A DNA stretch of 64,000 nt from NCBI RefSeq assembly GCF_008728195.1, contig NZ_CP031598.1:4030001-4094000 (forward strand), given 5' to 3'. The position numbers and the translations under genes are program-made. Of the stretch, positions 43,703-53,292 are shown piece by piece. The DNA is from Roseovarius indicus. GTDB lineage: Bacteria; Pseudomonadota; Alphaproteobacteria; Rhodobacterales; Rhodobacteraceae. Position 1 is the first letter of the stretch. Each line of letters starts with the position of its first letter. The notes beneath the pieces were generated by a model. It saw only the letters and a list, made by a program, of their open reading frames with translations. It was not told the DNA's origin and did not search any database.

Positions 43703-43716
43703 TTGATTTAGATCAA
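43703..43716. promoter_or_regulatory. Perfect FNR box between coxB and tldD
   Basis: TTGAT-TTAG-ATCAA matches the FNR/FnrL consensus TTGAT-N4-ATCAA exactly. It lies in the 189-bp divergent interval, 144 bp before the coxB start and 33 bp before tldD. An oxygen-responsive FNR-type regulator probably controls the oxidase genes. Confidence 0.75.
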
Positions 43717-43748
43717 GTTTTCGCGCTCCCGGTGACAAGGAAAAACAG

Positions 43749-45170
43749 ATGAGTGACACCCCCTTCCGCCCGTTCGAGACCGCCCTCGACCGCGATCTCG
43801 CCCTCAAACGCCTGGGCGAGGCGACCGCCGGCGCCGACGATGGCGAGCTTTTCCTCGAACGCCGCCGGTCCGAGGCGCTGGTCTTCGACGACGGGCGCGT
43901 GAAATCGGCGTCCTACGATGCCTCCGAAGGCTTTGGTTTGCGGGCCGTGCGGGGTGAAGTGGCCGGCTACGCCCACTCCTCCGACATCTCCGAAGGGGCG
44001 CTCTCCCGCGCGGTCGAAACCGCCCGCCTCGCCGTGGGCGACGGCGGCGGCACCATGGCCGCGCCCCCCGCGCGAACCAACACGCACCTTTATACCGACG
44101 ACGACCCGATCGCCGGGGCGAGCTTCCCGGTGAAACTGGAAACCCTGCGCGAAATCGACGCCTTCGCCCGCGACCTCGACCCGCGCGTCGTGCAGGTCAG
44201 CGCCACCATCGCCGCCTCGCACCAGGAGGTGGTGATTCTCCGCCCCGACGGCACCGAGGTCACCGATATCCGCCCCATGACCCGCCTGAACGTGGGCGTG
44301 ATCGTCGAACAGGACGGCCGCCGCGAATCCGGCGGCGCCGGCGGCGGCGGGCGGTTGGGCCTCGACGGCCTGCTCGACCCGGCCGACTGGCAGGACAAGA
44401 CGAAGGAGGCGCTCCGCATCGCCCTCGTCAACCTCCGCGCCGAAGCCGCCCCGGCGGGCGTCATGGACGTGGTGCTCGGCCCGGGCTGGCCCGGCATCCT
44501 GTTGCACGAGGCCATCGGTCACGGTCTTGAGGGCGACTTCAACCGCAAGGGCTCGTCGGCCTTCGCCGGCCTCATGGGCCAACGCATCGCCGCCCCCGGC
44601 GTCACCGTGCTCGACGACGGCACCATCCCCGACCGCCGCGGCTCGCTCACCGTCGATGACGAGGGCACGCCCAGCCGCCGCAACACCCTGATCGAGGACG
44701 GCATCCTTGTCGGCTTCATGCAGGACCGCCAGAACGCCCGCCTCATGGGGGTCGAGCCCACCGGCAACGGCCGTCGCGAATCCTACGCCCATGCGCCGAT
44801 GCCGCGGATGACCAACACCTACATGCTGGGTGGCGAGTCCGACCCCGCCGACATCCTCGCCGATCTCAAGGACGGCATCTATGCCGTGGGCTTCGGCGGC
44901 GGGCAGGTCGACATCACCAACGGCAAGTTCGTCTTCTCCTGCACCGAGGCCTATCGCGTCGAGAACGGCAAGGTCGGCGCGCCCGTCAAGGGCGCCACGC
45001 TGATCGGCGACGGGGCGACCGCGCTCCAGAAGATCCGCGCCCTCGGCAACGACATGGCGCTCGATCCGGGCATGGGCAATTGCGGCAAGGCGGGCCAATG
45101 GGTGCCCGTGGGCGTGGGCCAGCCCACGGTGATGATCGGCGGGCTGACGGTTGGCGGCTCGGCGGCCTGA
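43749..45170 (+). CDS. tldD: Metalloprotease TldD
   Basis: A 473-residue PmbA/TldD-family zinc peptidase. Zinc motif HEAIGHGLEGD near residues 253-263, with the later cysteine of the family in FSCTEAYRVENG. TldD usually acts with TldE (PmbA), and processes modified peptides or antitoxins. No tldE in the window. RBS is weak (AGGAAAAACAG). Confidence 0.94.
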   Translation: MSDTPFRPFETALDRDLALKRLGEATAGADDGELFLERRRSEALVFDDGRVKSASYDASEGFGLRAVRGEVAGYAHSSDISEGALSRAVETARLAVGDGGGTMAAPPARTNTHLYTDDDPIAGASFPVKLETLREIDAFARDLDPRVVQVSATIAASHQEVVILRPDGTEVTDIRPMTRLNVGVIVEQDGRRESGGAGGGGRLGLDGLLDPADWQDKTKEALRIALVNLRAEAAPAGVMDVVLGPGWPGILLHEAIGHGLEGDFNRKGSSAFAGLMGQRIAAPGVTVLDDGTIPDRRGSLTVDDEGTPSRRNTLIEDGILVGFMQDRQNARLMGVEPTGNGRRESYAHAPMPRMTNTYMLGGESDPADILADLKDGIYAVGFGGGQVDITNGKFVFSCTEAYRVENGKVGAPVKGATLIGDGATALQKIRALGNDMALDPGMGNCGKAGQWVPVGVGQPTVMIGGLTVGGSAA

Positions 45171-45176
45171 GCGGCC

Positions 45177-45316
45177 CCGTTTTCTTCGAAGAAAACGGCT
45201 CGGAAAATTCCAATTTTCCGGGTCACGCCCCCACCGCAGCAGCGCCACCCGTTTTCCGCCCGGAAAACGGGTGGGAAAATGCGCATTTTCCAACCCGGAA
45301 TTTTCGAAAATTCCGG
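45177..45316. repeat. Array of five near-perfect palindromes
   Basis: Five palindromes in 140 bp after tldD. P1 45177-45198, 11-bp arms CCGTTTTCTTC, no loop. P2 45201-45220, arms CGGAAAATT with a CC centre. P3 45245-45274, 14-bp arms CCACCCGTTTTCCG with a CC centre. P4 45274-45291, arms GGAAAATGC, no loop. P5 45295-45316, arms CCGGAATTTTC, no loop. Arms recombine a small set of words (CCGTTTTC, GGAAAAT, CGGAA). It may end tldD, but five dyads exceed what a terminator needs, and there is no T-run. Confidence 0.85.
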
Positions 45317-45350
45317 CACCACACCCGCCCAGCAAGGGAATACCCGCCCC

Positions 45351-46172
45351 ATGACCGACGCGACCACCCCCAAAGGCCCCGACGCCCTCCGCGCCTTTGG
45401 CGACAACGTCGCCTTCGGCCGCACCGCCACCGATTACGCCACCCACCGTGCCGGCTTTCCGCAGTCGTTCTTCGACCTTGTCGCCACCCGTGGCTTTGCC
45501 ACGGCCCCGGCACGCGCCCTCGATATCGGCACCGGCACGGGCACGCTCGCCCGCGGCCTCGCCCGCATCGGGCTCGACGTCACCGGCCTGGACCCCTCCG
45601 AAGAACTCATGGCGCAGGCAACCCGGCTCGACGCGGAAGAGGGTGTCAAAGCCACATATATAAAAGGTGCGGCCGAATCCCTCCCCGTCGGCGACGCCCA
45701 GTTCGACCTCGTCACCGCCGGCCAGTGCTGGCACTGGTTCGACCGGCCCCGCGCCGCCGCCGAGACCGCGCGTGTCCTCCGCCCCGGCGGCCGCTGCCTC
45801 ATCGCCCATTTCGACTGGCTGCCGCTTCCCGGCAACGTCGTCGCCGCGACAGAGGCGCTCATCCTCGCGTACAACCCCGTCTGGGCCGGCGCCCACGGCA
45901 CCGGTCTCTACCCCGACTGGCTGACCGACCTCGCGACAGCCGGCTTCACCGGCATCGAAACCGCTTCCTTCGACATATCCCAGCCCTACAGCCAAGACGC
46001 ATGGCGCGGCCGCATCCGCGCCAGCGCCGGCGTCGCGGCCAGCCTCCCCGAGGCCGAGGTCGAGGCCTTCGATTCGGACCTCGCCGACCTGCTGGACAAG
46101 GACTTCCCGGAAGCACCGCTTCAGGTGCCGCATCGGGTCTGGCTGGCCACGGGCGTGAAAAAGGCCGCCTGA
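45351..46172 (+). CDS. Class I SAM-dependent methyltransferase
   Basis: A 273-residue methyltransferase of the Methyltransf_11 type. Motif I is ALDIGTGTGTLARGLA; acidic residue in VTGLDPSEEL; motif IV VTAGQCWHWFD, a histidine/tryptophan pattern common in UbiE/trans-aconitate-type enzymes; RVLRPGGRCLI is motif VI. ATG at 45351 (AAGGGA upstream) follows the palindrome array, which separates it from tldD. Substrate unknown. Confidence 0.85.
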   Translation: MTDATTPKGPDALRAFGDNVAFGRTATDYATHRAGFPQSFFDLVATRGFATAPARALDIGTGTGTLARGLARIGLDVTGLDPSEELMAQATRLDAEEGVKATYIKGAAESLPVGDAQFDLVTAGQCWHWFDRPRAAAETARVLRPGGRCLIAHFDWLPLPGNVVAATEALILAYNPVWAGAHGTGLYPDWLTDLATAGFTGIETASFDISQPYSQDAWRGRIRASAGVAASLPEAEVEAFDSDLADLLDKDFPEAPLQVPHRVWLATGVKKAA

Positions 46173-46204
46173 CCGGCGCCTTGCCCGCACATCACCGAAA
46201 AAAC

Positions 46205-46227
46205 CCGGAAAATCTGCGGATTTCCGG
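46205..46227. repeat. Palindrome related to the 45.2-kb array
   Basis: CCGGAAAATC (46205-46214) and GATTTCCGG (46219-46227) form a hairpin with one bulge. It uses the same CCGGAAAAT words as the array 1 kb upstream and lies after the methyltransferase gene, so that gene is bracketed by this repeat type. Confidence 0.55.
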
Positions 46228-46310
46228 TTTTCGCCAAAATTTTTTTGTTTGGTTTACTCCGCGTTAACCCTGCGCACGTTACCCATGGTTTGCAAGCAGG
46301 CGGAGTCACG

Positions 46311-47528
46311 ATGTCCGAGGATACACATCCTTCCACTCACCCCCCACTCCCACCCACCACGGAAGATGATCGGATATCGTGGCTCCGTTTGCTGCGTTCA
46401 CGGCGGGTCGGCCCGTCGACCTTTTACCGCCTGATCGCCGAGAACGGCACGGTTTCCGCAGCGCTCGACGCCCTGCCCGAGCTCGCCCGCGCCTCCGGCG
46501 CCAAGGATTACGCTCCCTGTCCCGCCGGCGTGGCCGAGGCCGAACTGGCCGCCGCCCGCGCCGTGGGCGCCCGCATGGTCACGATCGGCGATGCCAGCTA
46601 CCCCGCGCAGCTTGCCGAAACCGCCGACGCCCCGCCGCTCTTGTGGATGTTGGGCGACATCTCGGCCCTCTCCCGCCCGATGATCGCCCTTGTCGGCGCA
46701 CGCAATGCCTCCTCTCTCGGCCTGCGCATGGCCCGTGCCCTCGCAAAAGAGCTCGCCGAGGCGGGCTACGTCGTCGTTTCCGGCCTTGCCCGCGGCATCG
46801 ACACGGCCGCCCACACCGCGGCCTGCGAAACCGGCACGATTGCCGTACTGGCCAGCGGCGTCGACGTGATCTACCCGGCGGAAAACGCGCGCCTCGGCGA
46901 TGACCTTCTCGCCAAAGGGCTGCGCCTCTCGGAGCAGCCGATGGGCCTCGTCCCGCAAGCCCGGCACTTTCCCTCCCGCAACCGCATCATCTCCGGCATG
47001 GCGCAGGCCGTCGTGGTGGTCGAGGCGGCGGCGAAATCCGGCTCCCTCATCACCGCCCGAACCGCCCTCGACCAGGGGCGTGAGGTGGTCGCCGTGCCCG
47101 GCCACCCGTTCGACGCCCGCGCCTCGGGCTGCAACATGCTGGTCCGCGACGGCGCCACGCTCGTTCGCAACGCGGCCGACGTGATCGAGGCGCTACCCGC
47201 CGCCACCCCACACCCGATCGAAGAAACCGCACCCGAACTGCCGCTCTCCAGCCACCCCGAGCCTCCCCAGCCTGATACCACCCAGCCTGACGCAACCCAG
47301 GCCGTGCCGCCGCCCGACACGCGCAGCCTGCGCGAAACCGCGAAACTTCACAGCCAGATCCTGCACCGCGACATCCTCCAACGCCTCGGCCCCACGCCAT
47401 TGGCCGAGGATCAGCTGATCCGCGACCTGTCGGCGCCCGCGGCGGCGGTCGCCCCGGTTCTGACCGATCTCGAACTCGACGGTCGCATCATCCGTCATCC
47501 CGGCGGCCTCGTCTCGCGAAGTGCATGA
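46311..47528 (+). CDS. dprA: DNA processing protein DprA
   Basis: A 405-residue protein: SAM-like N-terminal domain (residues 20-75), DprA Rossmann domain with IALVGARNASSLGLRMARALAKEL and VVSGLARGIDTAAHTAAC near residues 125-170 and SGVDVIYPAENARL, a Pro/Gln-rich linker (about 305-345), and a C-terminal winged-helix-like domain. DprA loads RecA on incoming single-stranded DNA during natural transformation. GGCGGAG precedes ATG at 46311. No other competence gene is adjacent. Confidence 0.93.
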   Translation: MSEDTHPSTHPPLPPTTEDDRISWLRLLRSRRVGPSTFYRLIAENGTVSAALDALPELARASGAKDYAPCPAGVAEAELAAARAVGARMVTIGDASYPAQLAETADAPPLLWMLGDISALSRPMIALVGARNASSLGLRMARALAKELAEAGYVVVSGLARGIDTAAHTAACETGTIAVLASGVDVIYPAENARLGDDLLAKGLRLSEQPMGLVPQARHFPSRNRIISGMAQAVVVVEAAAKSGSLITARTALDQGREVVAVPGHPFDARASGCNMLVRDGATLVRNAADVIEALPAATPHPIEETAPELPLSSHPEPPQPDTTQPDATQAVPPPDTRSLRETAKLHSQILHRDILQRLGPTPLAEDQLIRDLSAPAAAVAPVLTDLELDGRIIRHPGGLVSRSA

Positions 47529-47678
47529 TCCTCGCGCGGCAGCCCGCAAGGGCTGACAAGCCCCGCTGCCCCACAAAACGAACCAGGGGCTTGATCCCCC
47601 ATACCCGTTGAGGGCAAAAGGCGCCGACGAAACCCCGCGCCCGCCCACTTGAAGGGCCACCCGGGCAGGAGAGGCCGC

Positions 47679-49658
47679 TTGCATTATCGCCCCGACATCG
47701 ACGGTCTGCGCACGGTCGCGGTGGTGCCGGTCATCGTCTTCCACGCCGGGCTGGGCCTTTCCGGCGGCTTCGTCGGCGTCGACGTCTTCTTCGTCATCTC
47801 CGGCTACCTGATCACGACGCTCCTGCTGGGCGAGCTTTACGAGAACCGCTTCTCCCTCGTCGATTTCTACGAACGCCGCGCCCGCCGCATCCTGCCGGCC
47901 CTCTTCGCCGTCATGGCGCTCACCACCGTCGCCGCGCTCCTCCTCATGACGCCCACCGACCTGGTGAACTACGCCAAGAGCGCCGCCTCCACCACGGCCT
48001 TCCTCGCCAATATCTGGTTCTACACGCAAGAGGGCTATTTCACCGAAGCGGCCGAGCTCAAGCCCCTCCTCCACACCTGGTCGCTCGGCGTGGAGGAGCA
48101 ATACTACGTCCTCTTCCCGCCGCTCCTCTGGCTCGCCTTCCGCGTCGGGCGCAGCCTCCCCCCCGCCCTCCTCCTCACGCTCGCCGGCCTCCTCTCCTTC
48201 GCCCTCTCGGTCCACGCCACCGCCACCGCGCCCGAGGCCGCCTTCTACCTCCCCCAATACCGTATCTGGGAGCTACTCCTTGGCTCCAGCCTCGCGCTGA
48301 TCGCCCGCCGCGGCTGGCTCGACCGCGCCGCCCGCAACCGCCTCCTGACCGGCCCGCTCGGGCTCATCGGCCTCGCGATGATCGCCACGGCGATCCTCGC
48401 CTACGGGCCCGAAACCCCCTTCCCCGGCACCGCGGCCCTCCTCCCCTGCCTCGGCGCCACCCTCGTCATCTGGTCCGGCACCGGCGGCCACACACCCTCG
48501 GCGCGCCTCCTATCCACCCCGCCGATGGTCTGGATCGGCAAGCTCTCCTATTCCCTCTACCTCTGGCACTGGCCGATCATCGCCTTCGCCGTCTACCGCA
48601 AGGGCGATGACCTCTCCGTCACCGAAGGCATCGCCTGCCTCGCCCTCGCCCTCCTCCTCTCGGCCCTCTCCTGGCGTTTCGTCGAACAGCCCTTCCGCGA
48701 TCGCAAACGCCTCTCCCGCCGGGCCATCTTCACCAGTTCCGCCGCCGCGGCCGCCGTCGTGGCCGTCATGGCCACCTACGTCACCCAGCGCGATGGCCTG
48801 CCCGCCCGCATGCCGCAATCCTTCCTCGACCTCACCGATACCGGCCCGCTCATGCAACCCCTTGCCGACTGCCACTTCGTCACCCCGGCCCGGGCGCACA
48901 CAGGCGATGTCTGCCTGCGCGGCGCCCCCGATACACCGGCCAGCTTCGTCTTCATCGGCGACAGCCACGCCTTCGCCCTCACCCCGGCCATCTTCACCGC
49001 CGCCGAAACCCTGGGCCTTGCCGGCTACCAGTATACCTACCCCGGCTTCCGCCCCCTCGCCGGCGTCGACAAACCCGGCTACCCGGAATTCCGCCAACAG
49101 GTCGACGCCCTCATCGCCTTCCTCGAGGCCCGCCCCGAGGTCGAAACCCTCTACGTCACCGCCTTCTGGCAGCACCAGATGACCGGCTACACCTACCGCA
49201 CCGAGGGCGACATCTGGACAGACGGCGGCTACGAAGGCCAGGGCACCGCCTACAACCCCACCGCCACCCTCAATGGCCTCACCCGCCTCGCCCAACGCCT
49301 GCCCGACCGCCGCATCGTCCTCCTCGACGACGTCCCCGCCGGAGATGCGCTCCACCTCCCGACCCAGGCCCGCCGCCTGCTTTTCGGCCATGACGTCACC
49401 CTCGGCCTGCCCCGCGCCACCGCCGACGCACAGCGCGCCACCTACGCCCCCGCCTTCGAACGCCTCGCACAAGAGAACGACCAGATCCTCTTCGAGCCCC
49501 TCCTCGCCTCTCTCTGCGGCCCCGAGATCTGCCCGCTCTTCGACGGCGAGACCCTGCTTTTCCGCGACGGCGACCATCTCAGCCACCAGGGCGCCCTTCG
49601 CCTCACCGGCGCGGCCCGGGAGCTTCTGCAACGCACCCTCAAGGCCCCGAACGGCTGA
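47679..49658 (+). CDS. Acyltransferase-3 / SGNH fusion (OafA-like)
   Basis: A 659-residue protein. The first ~370 residues are an acyltransferase-3 membrane domain of ten or more helices, with the opening RPDIDGLRTVAVVPVIVFHAG and FVGVDVFFVISGYLIT. The C-terminal ~270 residues form an SGNH/GDSL-like domain with catalytic serine in FIGDSHAFAL and late DGDHLSHQGA. Such proteins O-acetylate cell-surface glycans. TTG at 47679 is chosen because GGAGAGG lies seven bases before; a TTG ten codons upstream is less likely. Target glycan unknown. Confidence 0.88.
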   Translation: MHYRPDIDGLRTVAVVPVIVFHAGLGLSGGFVGVDVFFVISGYLITTLLLGELYENRFSLVDFYERRARRILPALFAVMALTTVAALLLMTPTDLVNYAKSAASTTAFLANIWFYTQEGYFTEAAELKPLLHTWSLGVEEQYYVLFPPLLWLAFRVGRSLPPALLLTLAGLLSFALSVHATATAPEAAFYLPQYRIWELLLGSSLALIARRGWLDRAARNRLLTGPLGLIGLAMIATAILAYGPETPFPGTAALLPCLGATLVIWSGTGGHTPSARLLSTPPMVWIGKLSYSLYLWHWPIIAFAVYRKGDDLSVTEGIACLALALLLSALSWRFVEQPFRDRKRLSRRAIFTSSAAAAAVVAVMATYVTQRDGLPARMPQSFLDLTDTGPLMQPLADCHFVTPARAHTGDVCLRGAPDTPASFVFIGDSHAFALTPAIFTAAETLGLAGYQYTYPGFRPLAGVDKPGYPEFRQQVDALIAFLEARPEVETLYVTAFWQHQMTGYTYRTEGDIWTDGGYEGQGTAYNPTATLNGLTRLAQRLPDRRIVLLDDVPAGDALHLPTQARRLLFGHDVTLGLPRATADAQRATYAPAFERLAQENDQILFEPLLASLCGPEICPLFDGETLLFRDGDHLSHQGALRLTGAARELLQRTLKAPNG

Positions 49659-49772
49659 CTCGACGGCACGCGCACCCCACCGGGCATGTCATTTCAGGCC
49701 TCATTGACATTCCCGCTTGCCAGCCCACATGTTGCCCCGCCATAAGCGACCCCCGAGTCGAAAGGAGTTTTC

Positions 49773-52325
49773 ATGCCAGTTGTCGTCGTTGAATCCCCGG
49801 CCAAGGCCAAGACCATCAACAAGTACCTGGGATCCGACTACACGGTTCTGGCCTCCTACGGCCATGTGCGCGACCTGCCCGCCAAGGACGGCTCGGTCGA
49901 CACCGAAAACGGCTTCGACATGACCTGGGAGATCGGCGCCGACAGCCGCAAACACGTCAAGGCCATCGCCGACGCGCTGAAGGATGACAACGCGCTCATT
50001 CTCGCCACCGACCCCGACCGCGAAGGCGAGGCGATCAGCTGGCACCTCGAGGAAGCCCTGCGCAAGCGCAAGGCCCTCAAGAAAGATACGCCCGTCAGCC
50101 GCGTGGTCTTCAACGCCATCACCAAATCCGCCGTCACCGAGGCGATGAAGAACCCGCGCGAGGTCGACGCGCCGCTGGTCGAGGCCTATCTCGCCCGCCG
50201 CGCGCTCGACTATCTCGTGGGCTTCAACCTCAGCCCCGTGCTCTGGCGCAAACTTCCCGGCGCCCGCTCGGCCGGCCGGGTGCAATCGGTCTGCCTCCGC
50301 CTCATCGTCGAGCGCGAGATGGAAATCGAGGCGTTCCAGCCCCGCGAATACTGGTCCGTCAAGGCCCTCCTCGCCACGCCCCGCGGCAAGGAATTCGAGG
50401 CGCGGCTCGTCAGCTGGGCCGGCAAGAAGCTCGACCGCTACGACATCCCCGACCAGACCCAGGCCGAACTGGCGGTGCAGGCCATCACCAGTCGCGACCT
50501 GACGATCTCGGGCGTCGAGGCCAAGCCGACCTCGCGCAACCCGTCGGCCCCTTTCATGACCTCCACCCTGCAGCAGGAGGCCAGCCGCAAGTTCGGCATG
50601 GGCGCCCGCCAGACCATGAGCGCGGCCCAGCGCCTCTACGAGGCCGGCCTCATCACCTACATGCGGACCGACGGCATCGACATGGCCCCCGAGGCCGTGC
50701 ACGCCGCCCGCGACGCCATCAAGGATCGCTACGGCGCCGAATACGTCCCCGACAGCCCACGCATGTACAAGAACAAGGCCAAGAACGCGCAGGAAGCGCA
50801 CGAGTGCATCCGGCCCACCGACATGACGCGGGACGCGAGCCAGATCAAGATTTCCGACGCCGACCAACGCAAGCTCTATGACCTGATTTGGAAGCGCACG
50901 CTCGCCTGCCAGATGGCCGCCGCCCGCCTCGAACGCACCACGGTCGAGATCGAAAGCGCCGATAAGCAGGTCGGCCTGCGCGCCACCGGGCAGGTCGTCC
51001 TGTTCGACGGCTTCCTCAAGGTCTACGAGGAAGGCCGCGACGATTCCGCCTCGGATGACGACGACGACAACCGCCTGCCCCAGATCGACCAGGGCGACAA
51101 GGCCGAGAAGCGCGGCGTCACCCCCGAACAGCACTTCACCCAGCCCCCGCCCCGTTATACCGAGGCGACGCTCGTGAAGAAGATGGAAGAGCTCGGCATC
51201 GGCCGCCCCTCGACCTACGCCTCGATCGTCACCACGATCCAGGACCGCGAGTATGTCCGTAAGGACAAGAACCGCCTCATCCCCGAGGACAAGGGCCGCA
51301 TCGTCACGATCTTCCTGCTGAACTTCTTCCGCAAATACGTGGGTTACGAGTTCACCGCCAATCTCGAGGAAGAGCTCGACGTCATCAGCGCGGGCGAGGC
51401 CGACTACAAGAAGGTGCTCGCCGATTTCTGGCGCGATTTCTCGGCGGCCATCGCCGAAACCTCCGAGCTGCGCACCGCCGAGGTGATCGACAAGCTCGAC
51501 GAGGCGCTCGCGCCCATGCTCTACCCGCCCCGCGAAGACGGCTCCGACCCGCGCGCCTGCCCGCTCTGCGGCGAGGGGCGGCTCAACCTCAAGCCTTCGC
51601 GCTCCGGCGGCTTCGTCGGATGCTCGCGCTACCCCGAATGCCGCTACACCCGCCCCATCTCGGGCGATGCCGGCGAGGCGGGCGACCGTGTGCTGGGCGA
51701 GGACAACGGCGACGAGATCAGCCTGCGTTCGGGCCGCTTCGGGCCTTACGTCCAGCGCGGCGAAGTCACCGAGGACAACAAGAAGCCGCCCCGTGCCAGC
51801 CTGCCCAAGGGCTGGAGCCCCGATGACATGACACTCGAAAAGGCCCTGACCCTGCTCAGCCTTCCGCGCGAGGTCGGCCCCCACCCTGACGATGGCGAAC
51901 CCGTCGAGGCGGGCATCGGCCGCTACGGGCCCTTCGTCAAGCATGGCCGCCTCTACGCCAACCTCAAGGAGGTCGACGAGGTCTTCACCATCGGCATGAA
52001 CCGCGCGGTCGAGGTGCTGGCCCAGAAAGCCGCCAGCCGCGGCCAGGGCCGCGCCGCCGCCAAGCCGCTGAAGGAGCTTGGCGAACACCCCGAAAGCGGC
52101 GGTCCGGTGAACGTGATGGATGGCCGCTATGGCCCCTACGTCAAGTGGGACAAGGTCAACGCCACCCTGCCCAAGGGCACCGAGCCCGATGACGTGACCA
52201 TGGAAATGGCCGTTGAACTCATCGCCGAGAAGGCCGCCAAGAAGGGCAAGGGCCGCAAGGCCCCAGCCAAGAAAAAGGCCCCGGCCAAGAAAACCACGGC
52301 CAAGAAGGCGGCCGCCGACAAATAG
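49773..52325 (+). CDS. topA: DNA topoisomerase I
   Basis: An 850-residue type IA topoisomerase relaxing negative supercoils. Toprim domain with ATDPDREGE (Asp80-Glu86), active-site Tyr296 in LITYMRTDG, and a C-terminal region with one four-cysteine zinc module (CPLCGEGRLN...GCSRYPECRY, about residue 590), followed by two GPYV/GPFV-type repeats and a Lys/Ala tail (KKAPAKKTTAKK). ATG at 49773 follows AAAGGAG. Confidence 0.97.
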   Translation: MPVVVVESPAKAKTINKYLGSDYTVLASYGHVRDLPAKDGSVDTENGFDMTWEIGADSRKHVKAIADALKDDNALILATDPDREGEAISWHLEEALRKRKALKKDTPVSRVVFNAITKSAVTEAMKNPREVDAPLVEAYLARRALDYLVGFNLSPVLWRKLPGARSAGRVQSVCLRLIVEREMEIEAFQPREYWSVKALLATPRGKEFEARLVSWAGKKLDRYDIPDQTQAELAVQAITSRDLTISGVEAKPTSRNPSAPFMTSTLQQEASRKFGMGARQTMSAAQRLYEAGLITYMRTDGIDMAPEAVHAARDAIKDRYGAEYVPDSPRMYKNKAKNAQEAHECIRPTDMTRDASQIKISDADQRKLYDLIWKRTLACQMAAARLERTTVEIESADKQVGLRATGQVVLFDGFLKVYEEGRDDSASDDDDDNRLPQIDQGDKAEKRGVTPEQHFTQPPPRYTEATLVKKMEELGIGRPSTYASIVTTIQDREYVRKDKNRLIPEDKGRIVTIFLLNFFRKYVGYEFTANLEEELDVISAGEADYKKVLADFWRDFSAAIAETSELRTAEVIDKLDEALAPMLYPPREDGSDPRACPLCGEGRLNLKPSRSGGFVGCSRYPECRYTRPISGDAGEAGDRVLGEDNGDEISLRSGRFGPYVQRGEVTEDNKKPPRASLPKGWSPDDMTLEKALTLLSLPREVGPHPDDGEPVEAGIGRYGPFVKHGRLYANLKEVDEVFTIGMNRAVEVLAQKAASRGQGRAAAKPLKELGEHPESGGPVNVMDGRYGPYVKWDKVNATLPKGTEPDDVTMEMAVELIAEKAAKKGKGRKAPAKKKAPAKKTTAKKAAADK

Positions 52326-52350
52326 CCTGAAATCCGCGCAACCTGTGCAA

Positions 52351-52375
52351 AGCCGCCCCTTTCCCGGGGGCGGCT
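52351..52375 (+). terminator. Hairpin after topA
   Basis: AGCCGCCCC (52351-52359) and GGGGCGGCT (52367-52375) form a perfect 9-bp stem 26 bp after the topA stop. No T-run, so it may act with Rho. Confidence 0.6.
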
Positions 52376-52465
52376 CACGCGCTTGTGACAGCCCGTTGGC
52401 TTCCCCGGCGCACGGGCCCGTGGCACATCTGCCCGAAATCCCATCGAGCAGAAGGAGCACGCAAG

Positions 52466-53038
52466 ATGCCCCGCCACACCCTCACCCGCCGCACCCTGAT
52501 CCTTTCCGGTCTGGCCACGACCATCGTCACCCCGGCTCTCGCGCAGGACCGCGAACAGCTTCCGGCCGAACCCGGCGTGCGCCGCAACATCTCGTCTTTC
52601 GAGCAGAAGGACTGGCGCGATCATTTCGACCCGGGCGCACCCGCCTACATCATCGCCGACACCGTCTCGCGCGCGCTCCACTACTGGAACGGCGAGGGCG
52701 AGGATTACCGCATCTACCCCACCTCCGTGCCGATGACCGACGAGCTGACGAAACGCGGCTACACCGAGATCGTCCGCAAGAAGGTCGGCCCCGACTGGAC
52801 CCCCACCGCCAGCATGGTCGAACGCAACCCCGACCTGAAATACATGCCGCCCGGCCCCGACAACCCGCTCGGCACCCACGCCATGTATCTCGACTGGCCC
52901 GCCTACCTGATCCACGGCACCCACGACACCCGCAAGATCGGCCGCCGCTCCTCGGACGGCTGCATCGGGCTCTACAACCACATGATCGAAGAGCTCTACG
53001 GCATAGCCCCCATCGGCACCAAGGTGCGGATCATCTGA
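52466..53038 (+). CDS. L,D-transpeptidase (YkuD domain)
   Basis: A 190-residue exported protein: the signal RRTLILSGLATTIVTPALA has a twin-arginine-like start. YkuD core ends HGTHDTRKIGRRSSDGCIGL with catalytic Cys166 and His near 150. These enzymes form 3-3 cross-links or attach proteins to peptidoglycan. ATG at 52466 follows AAGGAG. 140 bp after topA, independent unit. Confidence 0.9.
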   Translation: MPRHTLTRRTLILSGLATTIVTPALAQDREQLPAEPGVRRNISSFEQKDWRDHFDPGAPAYIIADTVSRALHYWNGEGEDYRIYPTSVPMTDELTKRGYTEIVRKKVGPDWTPTASMVERNPDLKYMPPGPDNPLGTHAMYLDWPAYLIHGTHDTRKIGRRSSDGCIGLYNHMIEELYGIAPIGTKVRII

Positions 53039-53292
53039 CCGGTCACCACCGGCACCCGCGGCAGCACTGCCCGCCCGCCCCGGGCTTGCCCCGGGGCCTC
53101 GGGCAACTGCGTAATCCCGGCTCCAAGGCCGGGACACCGGCAACGAATAGCCTACGTCCAATCCCCGGTGCCGCTTCAGGCAGGATACATCCTACGTAGA
53201 AACCCCTAATCCCGCCCCCCAACTGGCCCAGACGTTGACTCTCTCCCGCCCCCTCCGTCATATCGGGGCCGAATGACAGGAGGGTTCATTTC

